Counted from the first letter of the stretch, positions 49,101 through 54,306 are shown. The stretch: 64,000 bases of DNA from DATMER01 sp035536935 (GCA_035536935.1 DATLNC010000137.1:1-64000); one strand, 5' to 3'. Notes: generated by a model from the sequence alone, not told the origin. Program-made: numbers and translations.

Positions 49101-52100
49101 AGGAGGCGCATGGCAGCGTGATCGGCGTGCCGATCCCGGACCTGTCGCTGCGGGTGCTCGACCGCGATTTGAGGCTGCAGCCGATCGGCGTGCCAGGGGA
49201 GATCCACGTCGGTGGAGAAGGTCTGGCCCTCGGCTACCTCGGGCGGCCGGAGCTGACTGCCGAGCGCTTCGTGCCCGATCCGTTCGGCCCGGCTGGCGCG
49301 CGGCTCTACCGTTCAGGCGACCTGGCCCGCTACCTGCCCGATGGCGACGTGGAGTACCTGGGACGGATCGACCACCAGGTGAAGATCCGCGGCTTCCGCA
49401 TCGAGCTGGGGGAGATCGAGACCGCCCTCACCTTGCAGCCGGAGATCCGCGAGGCCGTGGTCCTGGCCCGGGAGGACAAGCCAGGCGACAAGCGGCTCGT
49501 TGCCTACTTGGTGGCGGAGCGCGAGCTGCCGGCTGGCGAGCTGCGCGAGCGCCTCAAGGCGAAGCTGCCCGAATACATGGTTCCGGCCGCTTTCGTGACC
49601 TTGCCCGCCCTGCCGCTCACTTCGAACGGCAAGGTGGACCGCAAGGCGCTGCCGGCGCCCGAGGCCGCCTCGTTGGCGCAGAAGCGAGAGCGGGTGGCGC
49701 CCCGCACCGGGCTGGAGCTCTCCCTGGCCGACCTGTGGCAGACGGCGCTGAGTTCGTCCTGGGAAGTCGGCATCGAGGACGACTTCTTCGAGCTGGGCGG
49801 CAACTCCATTACCGGCGCCATCCTGATCAACCGGCTGCAGGAGGTCCTAGGCGAGATCGTCCACGTGGTCGTTATCTTCGACGCGCCGACCATCGAGCGC
49901 ATGGCCGCCTACCTGATCGGGAACCACACCGAGGCGGTGGCGCGGGTCTGGGGTGAGGAGAGCCTGGGCGGGGCCGTGGCAGGCCGCGAGCGGGTCGAGC
50001 GGATCGATATCGCCAGTGTTGAGCAGATGCGCGGGCTCGTCCGTCCGCTGCCGCCGCTCGCCCGTCGGGGGCCGAAGAACCCGCCGGCGATCTTCGTGCT
50101 GGCGCCGCCGCGCTCGGGCACGACGCTGATGCGTGTGCTGCTCGGCGGGCATCCGCGCCTGTTCGCGCCGCCCGAGCTGGAGCTGCTGTCCTACAACACG
50201 CTGGCCGAGCGCAAGGCGACCTACACCGGCCGCGACGCCTTCTGGCTGGAGGGGCTCGTCCGGGCCGTCATGGAGATCCGCGGCTGCACGGCCGAGGAGG
50301 CAACGGAGATCATCGCGGGCTGGGAGAAGGAGGGGTGGACAGCACGCCGCACCTATGGGCAGCTCCAGGAGTGGCTCGGGGAGCGTAGCCTTGTGGACAA
50401 GACGCCGTCCTACGCGCTCGATCCCGCCATTCTTCAGCGTGCCGAGGAGGACTTTGAGGAGCCGCTCTACGTCCACCTGGTGCGCCATCCCTACGGCATG
50501 ATCCGCTCCTTCGAGGAGGCCAAGCTCGACCAGATCTTCTTCCGCCAGGCCCACCCCTTCACCCGGAGGGAGCTGGCGGAGCTGATCTGGCTGGTCAGTC
50601 AGGAGAACATCCTGAGCTTCCTGGAGCAGGTGCCTGCGAGGCGGCGCCATCTCGTGCGCTTCGAGGATCTGGTCAGTGATCCGGAGCCGGTCCTGCGCGG
50701 CCTCTGCGACTTCCTCGGCCTCGACTTCCATCTGGCCATGCTGCGGCCCTACGAGGACCGGTCCCGCCGGATGACGGACGGCGTCTACGCCGAGTCCCGC
50801 ATGCTGGGCGACGTCAAATTCCACACCCATTCCGGCATCGACGCGAGTACCGCCGAGCGCTGGCGGGAGGCCTACCAGGAGGACTTCCTGGGCACCCCCA
50901 CCGCGCGCATGGCCGTCGCTCTGGGCTATGAGGTCCGCGCCGGTGGAGCCTCCGCCGCGATCCCGCGCCGCGACTGGCAGCCGGGTGAGCCGCGGCCCCT
51001 CTCCTTCGCCCAGCAGCGGCTCTGGTTCCTCGACCGCCTCGAGCCGGCGAGCTACGCCTACAACATCGCCGGAGCCGTGCGCCTCACGGGACCACTCAAC
51101 GTCGCGGCGCTGTCCGGGGCGCTATGCACGATCATCAACCGGCACGAGTCGTTGCGCACCACCTTCGGGGAGAGGGACGGCGAGCCGTACCAGGTCATCG
51201 CGGAGCCTGTCCCAATGCTCCTGCCGGTCCTCGACATCTCCGGCCTGCCTGCCGCCGTCCGGGAGGAAGAGGCGCGCCGTGTCGCCACGGCCGAGTCCCG
51301 CCGGGCCTTCGACCTTGCCCGTGGACCGCTCGTGCGGTTTTCGCTGCTGCGGCTGGGCGAGCGGGAGCACGGCCTCGCCCTGGGCATGCACCACGTCATT
51401 TCGGACGGGTGGTCGCTGGGCATCTTCGTGCGCGAGCTCGGCCAGCTCTACCGCGGCGGGGTTGCAGGAGCTACGACGGCCCTGCCTGATCTTCCCATCC
51501 AGTATTCCGACTATGCCGCCTGGCAGCGCGAATGGCTGAGCGGAGCGGCCATGGAGGAGCGGCTCTCCTGGTGGCTGTGGCAGCTCGGAGGCGCGCCGCA
51601 GGTGATCGATCTGCCTCTGGACCGGCCGCGCCCGCCGGTCCAGAGCTTCCGCGGCGACCGTGCGTACCTCGCGATCGGGAGTCAGGTCTGGGAGCGATTG
51701 GAGGCGCTGGCCCGGCGTCTGGGCGTGACGCCGTTCATGGCCCTGTTGGCAGGCTACGCGACGCTGCTCCATCGCTACGGCAGCCAGTCCGAAGTCGTCG
51801 TCGGCACCCCGATCGCCAACCGCGGGCGCGGCGAGTTGGAGAACCTGATCGGCTTCTTTGCCAACACCCTGGCACTGCGCGTCGACATGTCCGGCGATCC
51901 CGGTTTCAGCGATCTGGCCCGGCGCGTCCGGGCGGTCGCCCTCGGCGCCTACGCGCGCCAGGAGGTCCCTTTTGAGCGTCTGGTCGAGGAGCTCCGGCCG
52001 GAGCGCAGCCTGAGTCATGCGCCCGTGTTCCAGGTCGCGCTCGCGCTGCAGAACCTCCCCGAGTCCGACCTGGATCTGGGGGACGTCGCCCTCTCCCGTC

Positions 52101-54175
52101 TCCCGGTCGACTCCGGCGCGGCCCAGTTCGACCTGTCGTTGTTCCTCAATCCTTCGGCGCAGGGCGGCATGGCGGCGCGGATGGATTACGCCAGCGACCT
52201 CTTCGACCCCGGCACGGTCGAGCGCCTGCTCGGCCATTTCCTCCGGCTTCTCGAGGGCGTGGCCGCCGAGGGGGCCGACGGCGTGCGGCTCTCCGAGCTG
52301 CCCCTGCTGTCCGGGGAAGAGCGCGAGCAGGTCGTGAGCGAGTGGAACCGGACCACCGCCGAGATCCCGGCCGAGCCGGTCCACCATCTGTTCCGGCAGT
52401 GGGGGGAGCGCAGGCCTGACGCCCTGGCCGTGTCGTGGAGCGGCGGTCGCCTGAGCTACGGCGAGCTGGCCCGCCGCGTCGAGCGCCTGGCCTGCCGGCT
52501 GCGTGAGCGGGGCGTGGGGCCCGAGACGGTCGTGGCCCTCTGCTTTGAGCGCTCCCCCGAGCTGATCGTTGCGACCCTGGCCGTGCTGGAAGCGGGCGGG
52601 GCCTACCTGCCGATCGATCCGGTCCAGCCGGCGGAGCGGCTGGATTGGATCCTCCGCGACTCCGCGGCAGCGCTTCTGCTGACACCGAAAACGCTGGCCG
52701 CGATAGAGGAGATGGACGCGCGGGAGGAGAGCTTCGTGGCCGAAGCGGATCCAGATGCGCTCGCGTATGTCATCTACACCTCCGGCTCCACCGGCATGCC
52801 GAAGGGAACGGAGCTGCGCCACCGTGGTCTCTCCAGCTTGATGGCCTGGCAACGCCGGTCCTACGGCCTTGGCCCGGAGGATCGGAACACCTTCCTGGGC
52901 GGACCCGGCTTCGACGCTTCGATCTGGGAGATGTGGGGGGCTCTGGCGTCCGGCGCCTCCCTGCACATCCCGCTGCCCGAAGTGATTCCCGCGCCGGCCG
53001 CGCTCCTCCGCTGGATGGTGCAGGAGGGGATCACGTTCTCGTTCCTTCCGACGCCGCTGACCGAGGCGGTCCTGTCCGAGCCGCTGCCGGAAGGCCTCGC
53101 TCTGCGGGCCGTCATCGTCGGTGGTGACCGCCTCGTGCGCCGTCCGGCGCCGGACATTCCCTTTGCGCTCTTCAACCTGTACGGTCCCACCGAGAACACG
53201 ATCGTGGCTACGGCCGGGCGGGTCTCTCCCTACGGAGACCGTGCGCCGGACATCGGCACACCCGTCGCCAATACGCGCACCTACATCCTCGATCGGTTCC
53301 TCTGGCCGGTCCCGGTGGGTGTTCCCGGCGAGCTCTGCCTGGCGGGGGAGGGGCTGGCCCGGAGCTATCGCTTCCGGCCGGAGCTCACCGCCGACCGCTT
53401 CGTGCCCGATTCCTTCGGTGGACAAGGGGAAAGGCTCTACCGCACGGGGGACCTCGCGCGCTGGCGTCCCGACGGCGGGATCGAGTTCCTCGGGCGCGTG
53501 GACTCCCAGGTCAAGATCCGCGGCTTCCGTATCGAGCTCGGAGAGGTGGAAGCCACGCTCACCCGGCAGCCGGGGGTGGAGTCGGCCGTGGTGCTCGCCC
53601 GGGAGGACGGCGACGGGGAGAAGCGGCTGGTCGCGTATGTCGTGGGGGCCTCCGGCGGAACCTCGGTCGAGGAGCTGCGCCGCGGTCTGCAGCGGACCCT
53701 GCCCGAGCCCATGCTGCCGTCGGCCTTCGTCTTCTTGGACGCCTTCCCGCTCACGCCGCAGGGCAAGGTCGACCGGCGGGCCCTGCCGGCCCCTGAAAGA
53801 TCGCAGCACGGGACGGGCGCGAAATTCATCCCTCCGCGCACTCCTCTAGAGGAGGAGGTCGCGCGGGTCTGGCGCGACGTTCTGAAGGTGGACCGCGTCG
53901 GGGTGAGCGACAGCTTCTGGGAGCTCGGTGGTCATTCCCTGTTGGCGACTCGCGTGCTCTCCCGCATCGAAGAGCTCTTCGAGGTAGACCTGCCCCTGCA
54001 GACCCTGTTCGCATCGCCGAGCCTGGAGGAGTTCGCCGCCATGGTCGGAGAACGAGTGCTGGTCCTCGAGGGGGAGGACATCGACGCAGCCCTCGCGGAG
54101 TTGAATGGCATGTCAGAAGACGAGATCCGGGCTTTGATGGAGCAGGAAGCCCTGGAGAGCGAGGAGTTGGAATGA
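34052..54175 (+). CDS. NRPS-3: six-module synthetase with embedded sulfotransferase domain
   Basis: 6707-residue synthetase. Order: basic docking head (1-48), then six C-A-T modules with carrier serines at 1063, 2109, 3168, 4194, 5252 and 6629, and a sulfotransferase domain (about 5343-5632) inserted between the carrier of module 16 and the C domain of module 17, then an acidic docking tail. Predicted substrates are alpha-aminoadipate-like, Gly, Gly, Ala, Thr and Leu-like. All six C domains keep HHxxxDG. The sulfotransferase follows directly on the threonine module (code DFWNVGMVHK), so the likely target is a carrier-bound threonine hydroxyl. Modules 13 and 14 look like a recent tandem duplication. 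The gene overlaps both neighbours by 4 bp and belongs to the same operon. The start is set by the GAGGAG-ATG spacing and the docking helix. Family and domain order are secure; the chemistry of the sulfotransferase step is inferred. Confidence 0.98.
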   Translation: MSDGVSKRMGNLSPEKQALLVLQMKKKKAAEAAAARAAAAAMPRRLDASGPAPLSFAQQRLWLLDRLEPGTTAYNMPAQMRLRGPLDTAALELAIGGILRRHEALRTTFSERDSQPVQVIAPAESFELSIADLTGLPEEVLRAEERRLLAASGRPFDLERGPLFRAALVRLAAGEHLLLLDMHHIVSDGWSFGVFFRELAALYESFHEGQAPSLPELPVQYSDFAVWQREWLQGAVLEEQLAYWRERLAEAPPELELPLDRVRPAVQAHRGRSAHADLPPALTARLRELTLHEGGSPFMIFLAAFQLLLSRLSGQDDVVVGSPSAGRSRGEIEGLIGMFLNTLVLRTSLSGDPTFRELLGRVKEVVLGAYRYQAIPFERLLEELQPERQLSRTPIFQVLFNFVSISNLRMSLSGIEVDLIESGEAESKFDFTLYVNELPDSLRFDLVYNADLFEPERMAEMLRQLEHLLTQAAADPDRRIGEMSLVTPAAAALLPDPAQPLAGEWHGAIHQALSRTAAGHPDRIAVQDAQETVWTYAELEARANRLAQYLISRGVKKGDAVAVWAHRSAPLVQALMGTLKAGAAFMILDPAYPVTRLLDYLRIGRPAAWIALPGAPPPPAEVEEAVSALCRVELGALSSQPETDPDIPIGPDDPACLTFTSGSTGMPKGVVGRHGPLTHFYPWMAERFALSSEDRFGMLSALSHDPLQRDVFTPVWLGGHMVLPDPDWIGAPGYLAGWLRSERVTVLHLTPAMMEMVLESTSNGSEPISGLPDLRWAFVVGDLLKKGDVERLQELAPSAICVNLYGSTETQRSVSYFEVLRHPGLDRLGKEVLPLGRGMEGCQLLVLNRGGGLAGVGESGEIHLRSRHLAHGYLGDEALTAERFRPNPLLASPEAGDRVYRTGDLGRYLPDGGVEFAGRADFQVKLRGFRIELGEVEAALARYPGVRECVVIAREDRPGDRRLVGYLVGSFAPEQHELRAFLGSRLPDYMVPSAFVVLPALPLTRTGKVDRRALPPPAEEQHEADRTVEKSPVEELLAGIWADLLGLTDVAPHQSFFELGGHSLLATRMISRVRAVLGVEMPLRSVFEAPTLAAFAMLAERARQGAKGALVPSLIRVPRSGPLPTSFAQQRLWFLDQLEPGSFAYNLAGAVRLEGSLDVAALSAALSDIVQRHESLRTVFKEEDGEPRQVILNLAPLALAVLDVSALPAQEEEVRLIAAAEARRPYDLSRGPLARFALLRLGEREHVLLVGMHHIVSDGWSMGIFVRELGALYRGDTAVLPKLPIQYADYASWQRQWLSGEVMEDRLAWWKGQLAGAPQVVDLPLDRQRPAVQSYRGGRAYLTISGEVEATARRLGVTPFMALLSGFATLLARYGSQSDVVVGTPIANRGRAELEDLIGFFANTLALRMDLSGDPGFDELARRVREVSLGAYARQDIPFERLVSELQPERDLSHSPVFQVMLALQNLPESQLDLAGLTLSPMELDFGRTQYDLSLFLFPHDGGLLARLEYARDLFDAGTAERLLAHLRNLLAGIPEAAERRLSDLPLLAPEERQELLAAGNLTAAEVPELLLHQFFEAMAAERPDEVAVSFEGEVLTYAGLNASANRLAHHLRRLGIGPESLVAVCLERSPDLLIALLGVLKSGGAYVPLDPTYPAERVSWVLEDSRASVLLTQSSLVEVLPNHGRTIVLEDVDLSGQSRSDMAPMAGPENLAYVLYTSGSTGRPKGVAVRQRGAVNFLASMAQRPGLGADDVLLAVTTIAFDISVLELFLPLSRGARIELAGRETLVDGRRLMERMAESGATVMQATPATWRLLLEAGWEGSSRLKVLCGGEALPPDLARELLARTGEVWNVYGPTETTVWSAVHQVTALDAIGSRPVPLGGAVANTEIYLLGRFERTLEPVPPGAPGELYIGGEGLARGYLGRPDLSAERFVPDPFSGRPGARLYRTGDLVRRRQDGALEFLGRADNQVKIRGFRIELGEIESVLGSHLAVRECAVVVREDVEGAKRLVAYLALEGGDVETLRNELREKLPEYMVPTAFVVLPSLPLTPNGKVDRRALPSPIEERREVELSGERSPVEELLAGIWARVLGVPDVAPHESFFELGGHSLLATRMISRVRTVLGVELPMRAVFEEPTLAGFAALAERARRGDSEDQLVLPLVRVPRSGPLPTSFSQHRLWFLDQLEPGSFAYNLAEAVRLEGSLNVAALAGALSEIVVRHESLRTRFIEQDGEALQVIEDPAPLSLPVVDLSSLAAETLEEEMRHVAGAEARRPYDLSRGPLVRFSLLRLGQGQHVLFFGMHHIVSDGWSMGIFVRELGALYRALTTGEPAALPELPVQYADFAAWQRQWLSGEVMEDRLAWWKWQLSGVPQVLELPLDRPRPAVQSYLGGGRAHLTISRELEARLETVTRRLGVTPFMGLLAGFATLLSRYGSQTDVVVGTPIANRGRAELEDVIGFFANTVPLRVDLSGDPGFDELARRVRAMALGSYAHQDIPFERLVSDLQPERDLSRAPVFQVMLALQNLPDVRLDLADLTLSHLEIDFGRTQFDLSLFLFPEPEQGGLLGWLEYPRDLFDAGTAERLLAHLHNLLVGIVDAPEQRLSELSLLAPEEHRALLAVGNHTAAEVPGCLLHQLFEAMAAERPDAVAVVHEGEILTYAELNASANRVAHLLRRLGVAPESLVAVCLERSPEMLSALLGVLKAGGAYIPLDPTYPAERIAWVLEDSRASVLLTQGSLVDMLPSHGSRRIVLDQTDLSAESEADPTPLAGPESLAYVIYTSGSTGRPKGAAVRQRGAVNFLASMASRPGVGPDDVVLAVTTIAFDISVLELFLPLSRGARIELVGRETACDGFRLKEKLAEVTLAQATPATWRLLLEAGWERSPGLKALCGGEALPPDLARELLARTGELWNVYGPTETTVWSAVHPVAALDAIGSRPLPLGESIANTELYLLSRFEQALQPVPLGAPGELYIGGEGLARGYLGRPELTAERFVPDPFSGRPGARLYRTGDLVRRRQDGALEFLGRVDQQVKIRGFRIELGEIESVLGSHPAVRECAVVVREDVPGAKRLVAYLALEGGDVEALRNQLRDKLPEYMVPTAFVVLPSLPLTPNGKVDRRALPSPVEERREVERSGERSPVEELLAGIWARVLGVPDVAPHESFFKLGGHSLLATRMISRVRAVLGVEMPIRAVFEAPTLAAFAMLAELARQGAEGALVPPLVRVPRSGPLPTSFAQQRLWFLDQLEPGSFAYNLAGAVRLEGTLDVTALSGALIGIVRRHESLRTVFEEENGEPRQVILEPASLPLAVIDLSGLPAREEEVRRIAAAEARRPYDLSRGSLVRSALLRLGEREHALLVGMHHIVSDGWSMGIFVRELGALYAGNVGDTAALPRLPLQYADFAVWQRQCLSGEVMEDRLAWWKDRLGGAPQVIDLPLDHLRPAIQSYRGGRADLAIGRELVGRLEETARSLGVTPFMALLAGFATLLSRYGSQPDVVMGTPVANRSRAELEDLIGFFVNTLALRVDLSGDPGFDDLARRVREMALGGFAHQDVPFERLVSDLRPERSLSHAPVFQVLLAFQNLPDSQLELEGLTLSSLTYDADRTQYDLSLFAFPLPEGGLLARLEYARDLFDAATAERILGHFQTLLEGAVAEPEAPLSQLPLLTAGERAQLAARDQVEHRGHSEGLLHALFESQAQRTPEAVALVAGDAVLTYAELEEKSAQLAARLRSLGIGPETGVAVCLERTADLVVSLLGVLRSGGFYVPLDPRYPAERLRFLVEDSGAKLVLTQDRLGELLAEPEPVSVPKADVTPGNLAYLIYTSGSTGGPKAVAIEHRSAAVFAQWARDAFSPEELRGVLASTAVTFDLSVFELFVTLAWGGTVVLVENALADLPVGIEVTLINTVPSAMAELLRNDSLRGSIRTINLAGEALPRWLADLAYARPETVRLCNLYGPSEDTTYSTWTVVERSTDRAPSIGRPVHDTRAYVLDPGMERLPVGVPGELCLAGAGLARGYLGRPELTAERFVPDPFSTEPGARMYRTGDLARLRADGELDYLGRLDHQVKVRGFRIELGEVEAALARQLGVESAVVLAREDVPGDKRLVAYIVGSTADLRQALKQELPEPMVPSSFVFLDAFPLTPHGKVDRRALPAPQASHEVEASVERSPAEELLAGIWSALLRVSAIGQKDNFFDLGGHSLLATQVVSRVREVFGVELPLRALFETPTLAGLAARIQEARNEDLGLQAPPILALPRDGEVRASFAQERLWFLDRFGTDRASYNIPAAVRLQGWLDVSALTACLTEIVRRHESLRTTFKVTGGAEPRVLQVIAPASDLTLSVADLAGLPDVEREAEVVRLAHEEARRLFDLKTGPLLRAGLARLGEREHMLLLSVHHIVADGWSIGILVRELSALYAAFVQGRPSLLPDLPVQYADFAVWQRAWLQGEVLEAQLGWWRERLTGAPAVIDLAADRPRPAVQSARGGRLGYALPMELSQGMQALVRAEGATLFMALLAGFQLLLARTTGREDLPVGTPIANRNRAETEGLIGFFVNTLVLRGDLAGDPSFRELLGRSREAALGAYAHQDVPFEKLVEELRPERDLSHSPLFQVMVMLQNAPTEALELPDLTIVPQGADSGTTKFDLRLGLMQTPEGLAGSLVYNRDLFDATTVERLGGYLETLLTAAVAYPELPLSELPLLGEAERSQLLQWGDARPTSDGKALLHRLFEAQAASGRTAVTCSGEHLTYQELNVRANRLAHALIACGVRPGDLVGLRLERSLDMVVAVLGVLKAGGAYLPLDPAYPEERLAFAIEDSRVAVVVTQEWLERAEIGHQSSESPAVEVTPDFPAYVIYTSGSTGRPKGVVVTHANAARLFAATDAWFGFGPDDVWTLFHSYAFDFSVWELWGALLYGGRLVVVPYWVSRSPEAFYELVRDERVTVLNQTPSAFRQLVWAEQSILTSLGQAEPDLALRYVVFGGEALELASLAPWYERHADDRPRLVNMYGITETTVHVTYRPLSRKDVEEAHGSVIGVPIPDLSLRVLDRDLRLQPIGVPGEIHVGGEGLALGYLGRPELTAERFVPDPFGPAGARLYRSGDLARYLPDGDVEYLGRIDHQVKIRGFRIELGEIETALTLQPEIREAVVLAREDKPGDKRLVAYLVAERELPAGELRERLKAKLPEYMVPAAFVTLPALPLTSNGKVDRKALPAPEAASLAQKRERVAPRTGLELSLADLWQTALSSSWEVGIEDDFFELGGNSITGAILINRLQEVLGEIVHVVVIFDAPTIERMAAYLIGNHTEAVARVWGEESLGGAVAGRERVERIDIASVEQMRGLVRPLPPLARRGPKNPPAIFVLAPPRSGTTLMRVLLGGHPRLFAPPELELLSYNTLAERKATYTGRDAFWLEGLVRAVMEIRGCTAEEATEIIAGWEKEGWTARRTYGQLQEWLGERSLVDKTPSYALDPAILQRAEEDFEEPLYVHLVRHPYGMIRSFEEAKLDQIFFRQAHPFTRRELAELIWLVSQENILSFLEQVPARRRHLVRFEDLVSDPEPVLRGLCDFLGLDFHLAMLRPYEDRSRRMTDGVYAESRMLGDVKFHTHSGIDASTAERWREAYQEDFLGTPTARMAVALGYEVRAGGASAAIPRRDWQPGEPRPLSFAQQRLWFLDRLEPASYAYNIAGAVRLTGPLNVAALSGALCTIINRHESLRTTFGERDGEPYQVIAEPVPMLLPVLDISGLPAAVREEEARRVATAESRRAFDLARGPLVRFSLLRLGEREHGLALGMHHVISDGWSLGIFVRELGQLYRGGVAGATTALPDLPIQYSDYAAWQREWLSGAAMEERLSWWLWQLGGAPQVIDLPLDRPRPPVQSFRGDRAYLAIGSQVWERLEALARRLGVTPFMALLAGYATLLHRYGSQSEVVVGTPIANRGRGELENLIGFFANTLALRVDMSGDPGFSDLARRVRAVALGAYARQEVPFERLVEELRPERSLSHAPVFQVALALQNLPESDLDLGDVALSRLPVDSGAAQFDLSLFLNPSAQGGMAARMDYASDLFDPGTVERLLGHFLRLLEGVAAEGADGVRLSELPLLSGEEREQVVSEWNRTTAEIPAEPVHHLFRQWGERRPDALAVSWSGGRLSYGELARRVERLACRLRERGVGPETVVALCFERSPELIVATLAVLEAGGAYLPIDPVQPAERLDWILRDSAAALLLTPKTLAAIEEMDAREESFVAEADPDALAYVIYTSGSTGMPKGTELRHRGLSSLMAWQRRSYGLGPEDRNTFLGGPGFDASIWEMWGALASGASLHIPLPEVIPAPAALLRWMVQEGITFSFLPTPLTEAVLSEPLPEGLALRAVIVGGDRLVRRPAPDIPFALFNLYGPTENTIVATAGRVSPYGDRAPDIGTPVANTRTYILDRFLWPVPVGVPGELCLAGEGLARSYRFRPELTADRFVPDSFGGQGERLYRTGDLARWRPDGGIEFLGRVDSQVKIRGFRIELGEVEATLTRQPGVESAVVLAREDGDGEKRLVAYVVGASGGTSVEELRRGLQRTLPEPMLPSAFVFLDAFPLTPQGKVDRRALPAPERSQHGTGAKFIPPRTPLEEEVARVWRDVLKVDRVGVSDSFWELGGHSLLATRVLSRIEELFEVDLPLQTLFASPSLEEFAAMVGERVLVLEGEDIDAALAELNGMSEDEIRALMEQEALESEELE
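34193..37377 (+). other. NRPS-3 module 12 (C-A-T): alpha-aminoadipate-like (Lys2-type A domain)
   Basis: C-domain motif HHIVSDG at 34598. The A domain (from about 35560) is unlike all the others except module 18. Its core A4 region reads 'SHDPLQRDVFTP', the ATP motif is LTFTSGSTG, and the code is DPRHFVLRSK, which nearly matches DPRHFVMRAK that I recall for fungal aminoadipate reductase Lys2. Arg at 239 suits a side-chain carboxylate. The C-A linker ('LLPDPAQPL') is also specific to this pair. The carrier serine is at 37238. Confidence 0.85.
37378..40519 (+). other. NRPS-3 module 13 (C-A-T): glycine
   Basis: C-domain motif HHIVSDG at 37808, opening TSFAQQRLWFLDQLEPGSFAY. The A domain (from about 38761) reads DILQLGVVWK, close to the glycine code DILQLGLIWK. 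The A10 motif is TPNGKVDRRAL. The carrier serine is at 40376. It is highly similar to module 14 throughout. Confidence 0.9.
40520..43690 (+). other. NRPS-3 module 14 (C-A-T): glycine, near-duplicate of module 13
   Basis: C-domain motif HHIVSDG at 40955. The A domain (from about 41941) has the same code as module 13, DILQLGVVWK, and shares long identical protein stretches. A small deletion in the loop before pocket residue 278 (KEKLAEVTLAQATP against MERMAESGATVMQATP) distinguishes it. The carrier motif is FFKLGGHS, with Lys for the usual Glu; its serine is at 43553. Confidence 0.9.
43691..46768 (+). other. NRPS-3 module 15 (C-A-T): alanine
   Basis: C-domain motif HHIVSDG at 44123. The A domain starts near 45097 and has code DLFNNALTYK, identical to module 11. 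After the P-loop it reads GGPKAVAIEHRSAAVFAQW, like module 11's GKPKAVAIEHRSATVFAQW. The A10 motif is TPHGKVDRRAL. The carrier serine is at 46631. Confidence 0.9.
46769..50077 (+). other. NRPS-3 module 16 (C-A-T): threonine, feeding a sulfotransferase
   Basis: C-domain motif HHIVADG at 47216. The A domain (from about 48190) belongs to the 'HSYAFDFSVWELWGALLYGG' and 'YGITETTVH' type, and its code DFWNVGMVHK differs from the standard threonine code DFWNIGMVHK by one conservative change. The carrier is of the GGNSI form, unlike the GGHSL of its neighbours; its serine is at 49805. A linker of about 65 residues leads to the sulfotransferase. Confidence 0.92.
50078..50945 (+). other. Embedded sulfotransferase (PAPS-dependent type) domain
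   Basis: Residues about 5343-5632 of NRPS-3. The 5'-phosphosulfate loop is APPRSGTT (5351-5358). The 3'-phosphate motif RxPxxxxxS is Arg5478, Pro5480 and Ser5486 in 'VHLVRHPYGMIRSF'. Further family-like segments are 'FAPPELELLSYNTL', 'LVDKTPSYAL' and 'KFHTHSGI' (5589-5596). The region up to 'LGYEV' has the length of a whole domain (about 290 residues). It resembles the O-sulfonating domain of the curacin synthase CurM as I recall it, there followed by a decarboxylating thioesterase that is absent here. The expected reaction is transfer of sulfuryl from PAPS to the hydroxyl of the carrier-bound residue. Domain identity is strong; substrate and fate of the sulfate are inferred. Confidence 0.9.
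50946..54055 (+). other. NRPS-3 module 17 (C-A-T): Leu-like, chimeric A domain
   Basis: C-domain motif HHVISDG at 51389; this C domain receives the product of the sulfotransferase-bearing module. The A domain (from about 52375) has code DAWFIGLIVK and a core ('GTELRHRGLSSLMAWQRR') like modules 2, 8 and 10. Its C-terminal subdomain and carrier ('TRQPGVESAVVLARED', 'SAFVFLDAFPLTP', 'SFWELGGHS') instead resemble the alanine modules 11 and 15. The carrier serine is at 53936. Confidence 0.87.
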
Positions 54176-54306
54176 CCGATGACCTGTCCAGGCGGACAGG
54201 CGATCTCTCTCCGGAGAAGCTCGCCCTTCTCGTCCTGAGGATGAAAAAGAAGAGGGCCGCCGAAGGGCCCGCCGGCAAGCCCGTCGGGGTGACCCGGCGC
54301 GCCGGG
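54056..54306 (+). other. Docking junction NRPS-3 tail / NRPS-4 head
   Basis: The tail DAALAELNGMSEDEIRALMEQ plus a Glu-rich end faces a head containing DLSPEKLALLVLRMKKKR. Both elements are very close to those at the NRPS-2/NRPS-3 junction, so the two interfaces may not be well insulated from each other. Confidence 0.7.
54161..54174 (+). promoter_or_regulatory. RBS and overlapping start/stop of NRPS-3 / NRPS-4
   Basis: GAGGAG at 54161-54166, 5 bases before ATG 54172, inside the Glu-Glu codons of NRPS-3, with a 4-bp ATGA overlap. The junction copies the layout at 34041-34055. Confidence 0.8.

Noticed and set aside
50078..50945. Sulfotransferase region as a separate gene or a sequencing chimera
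   Set aside because: The frame is continuous from the module 16 carrier through the domain into the module 17 C domain, with ordinary linkers and no stop or frame change.
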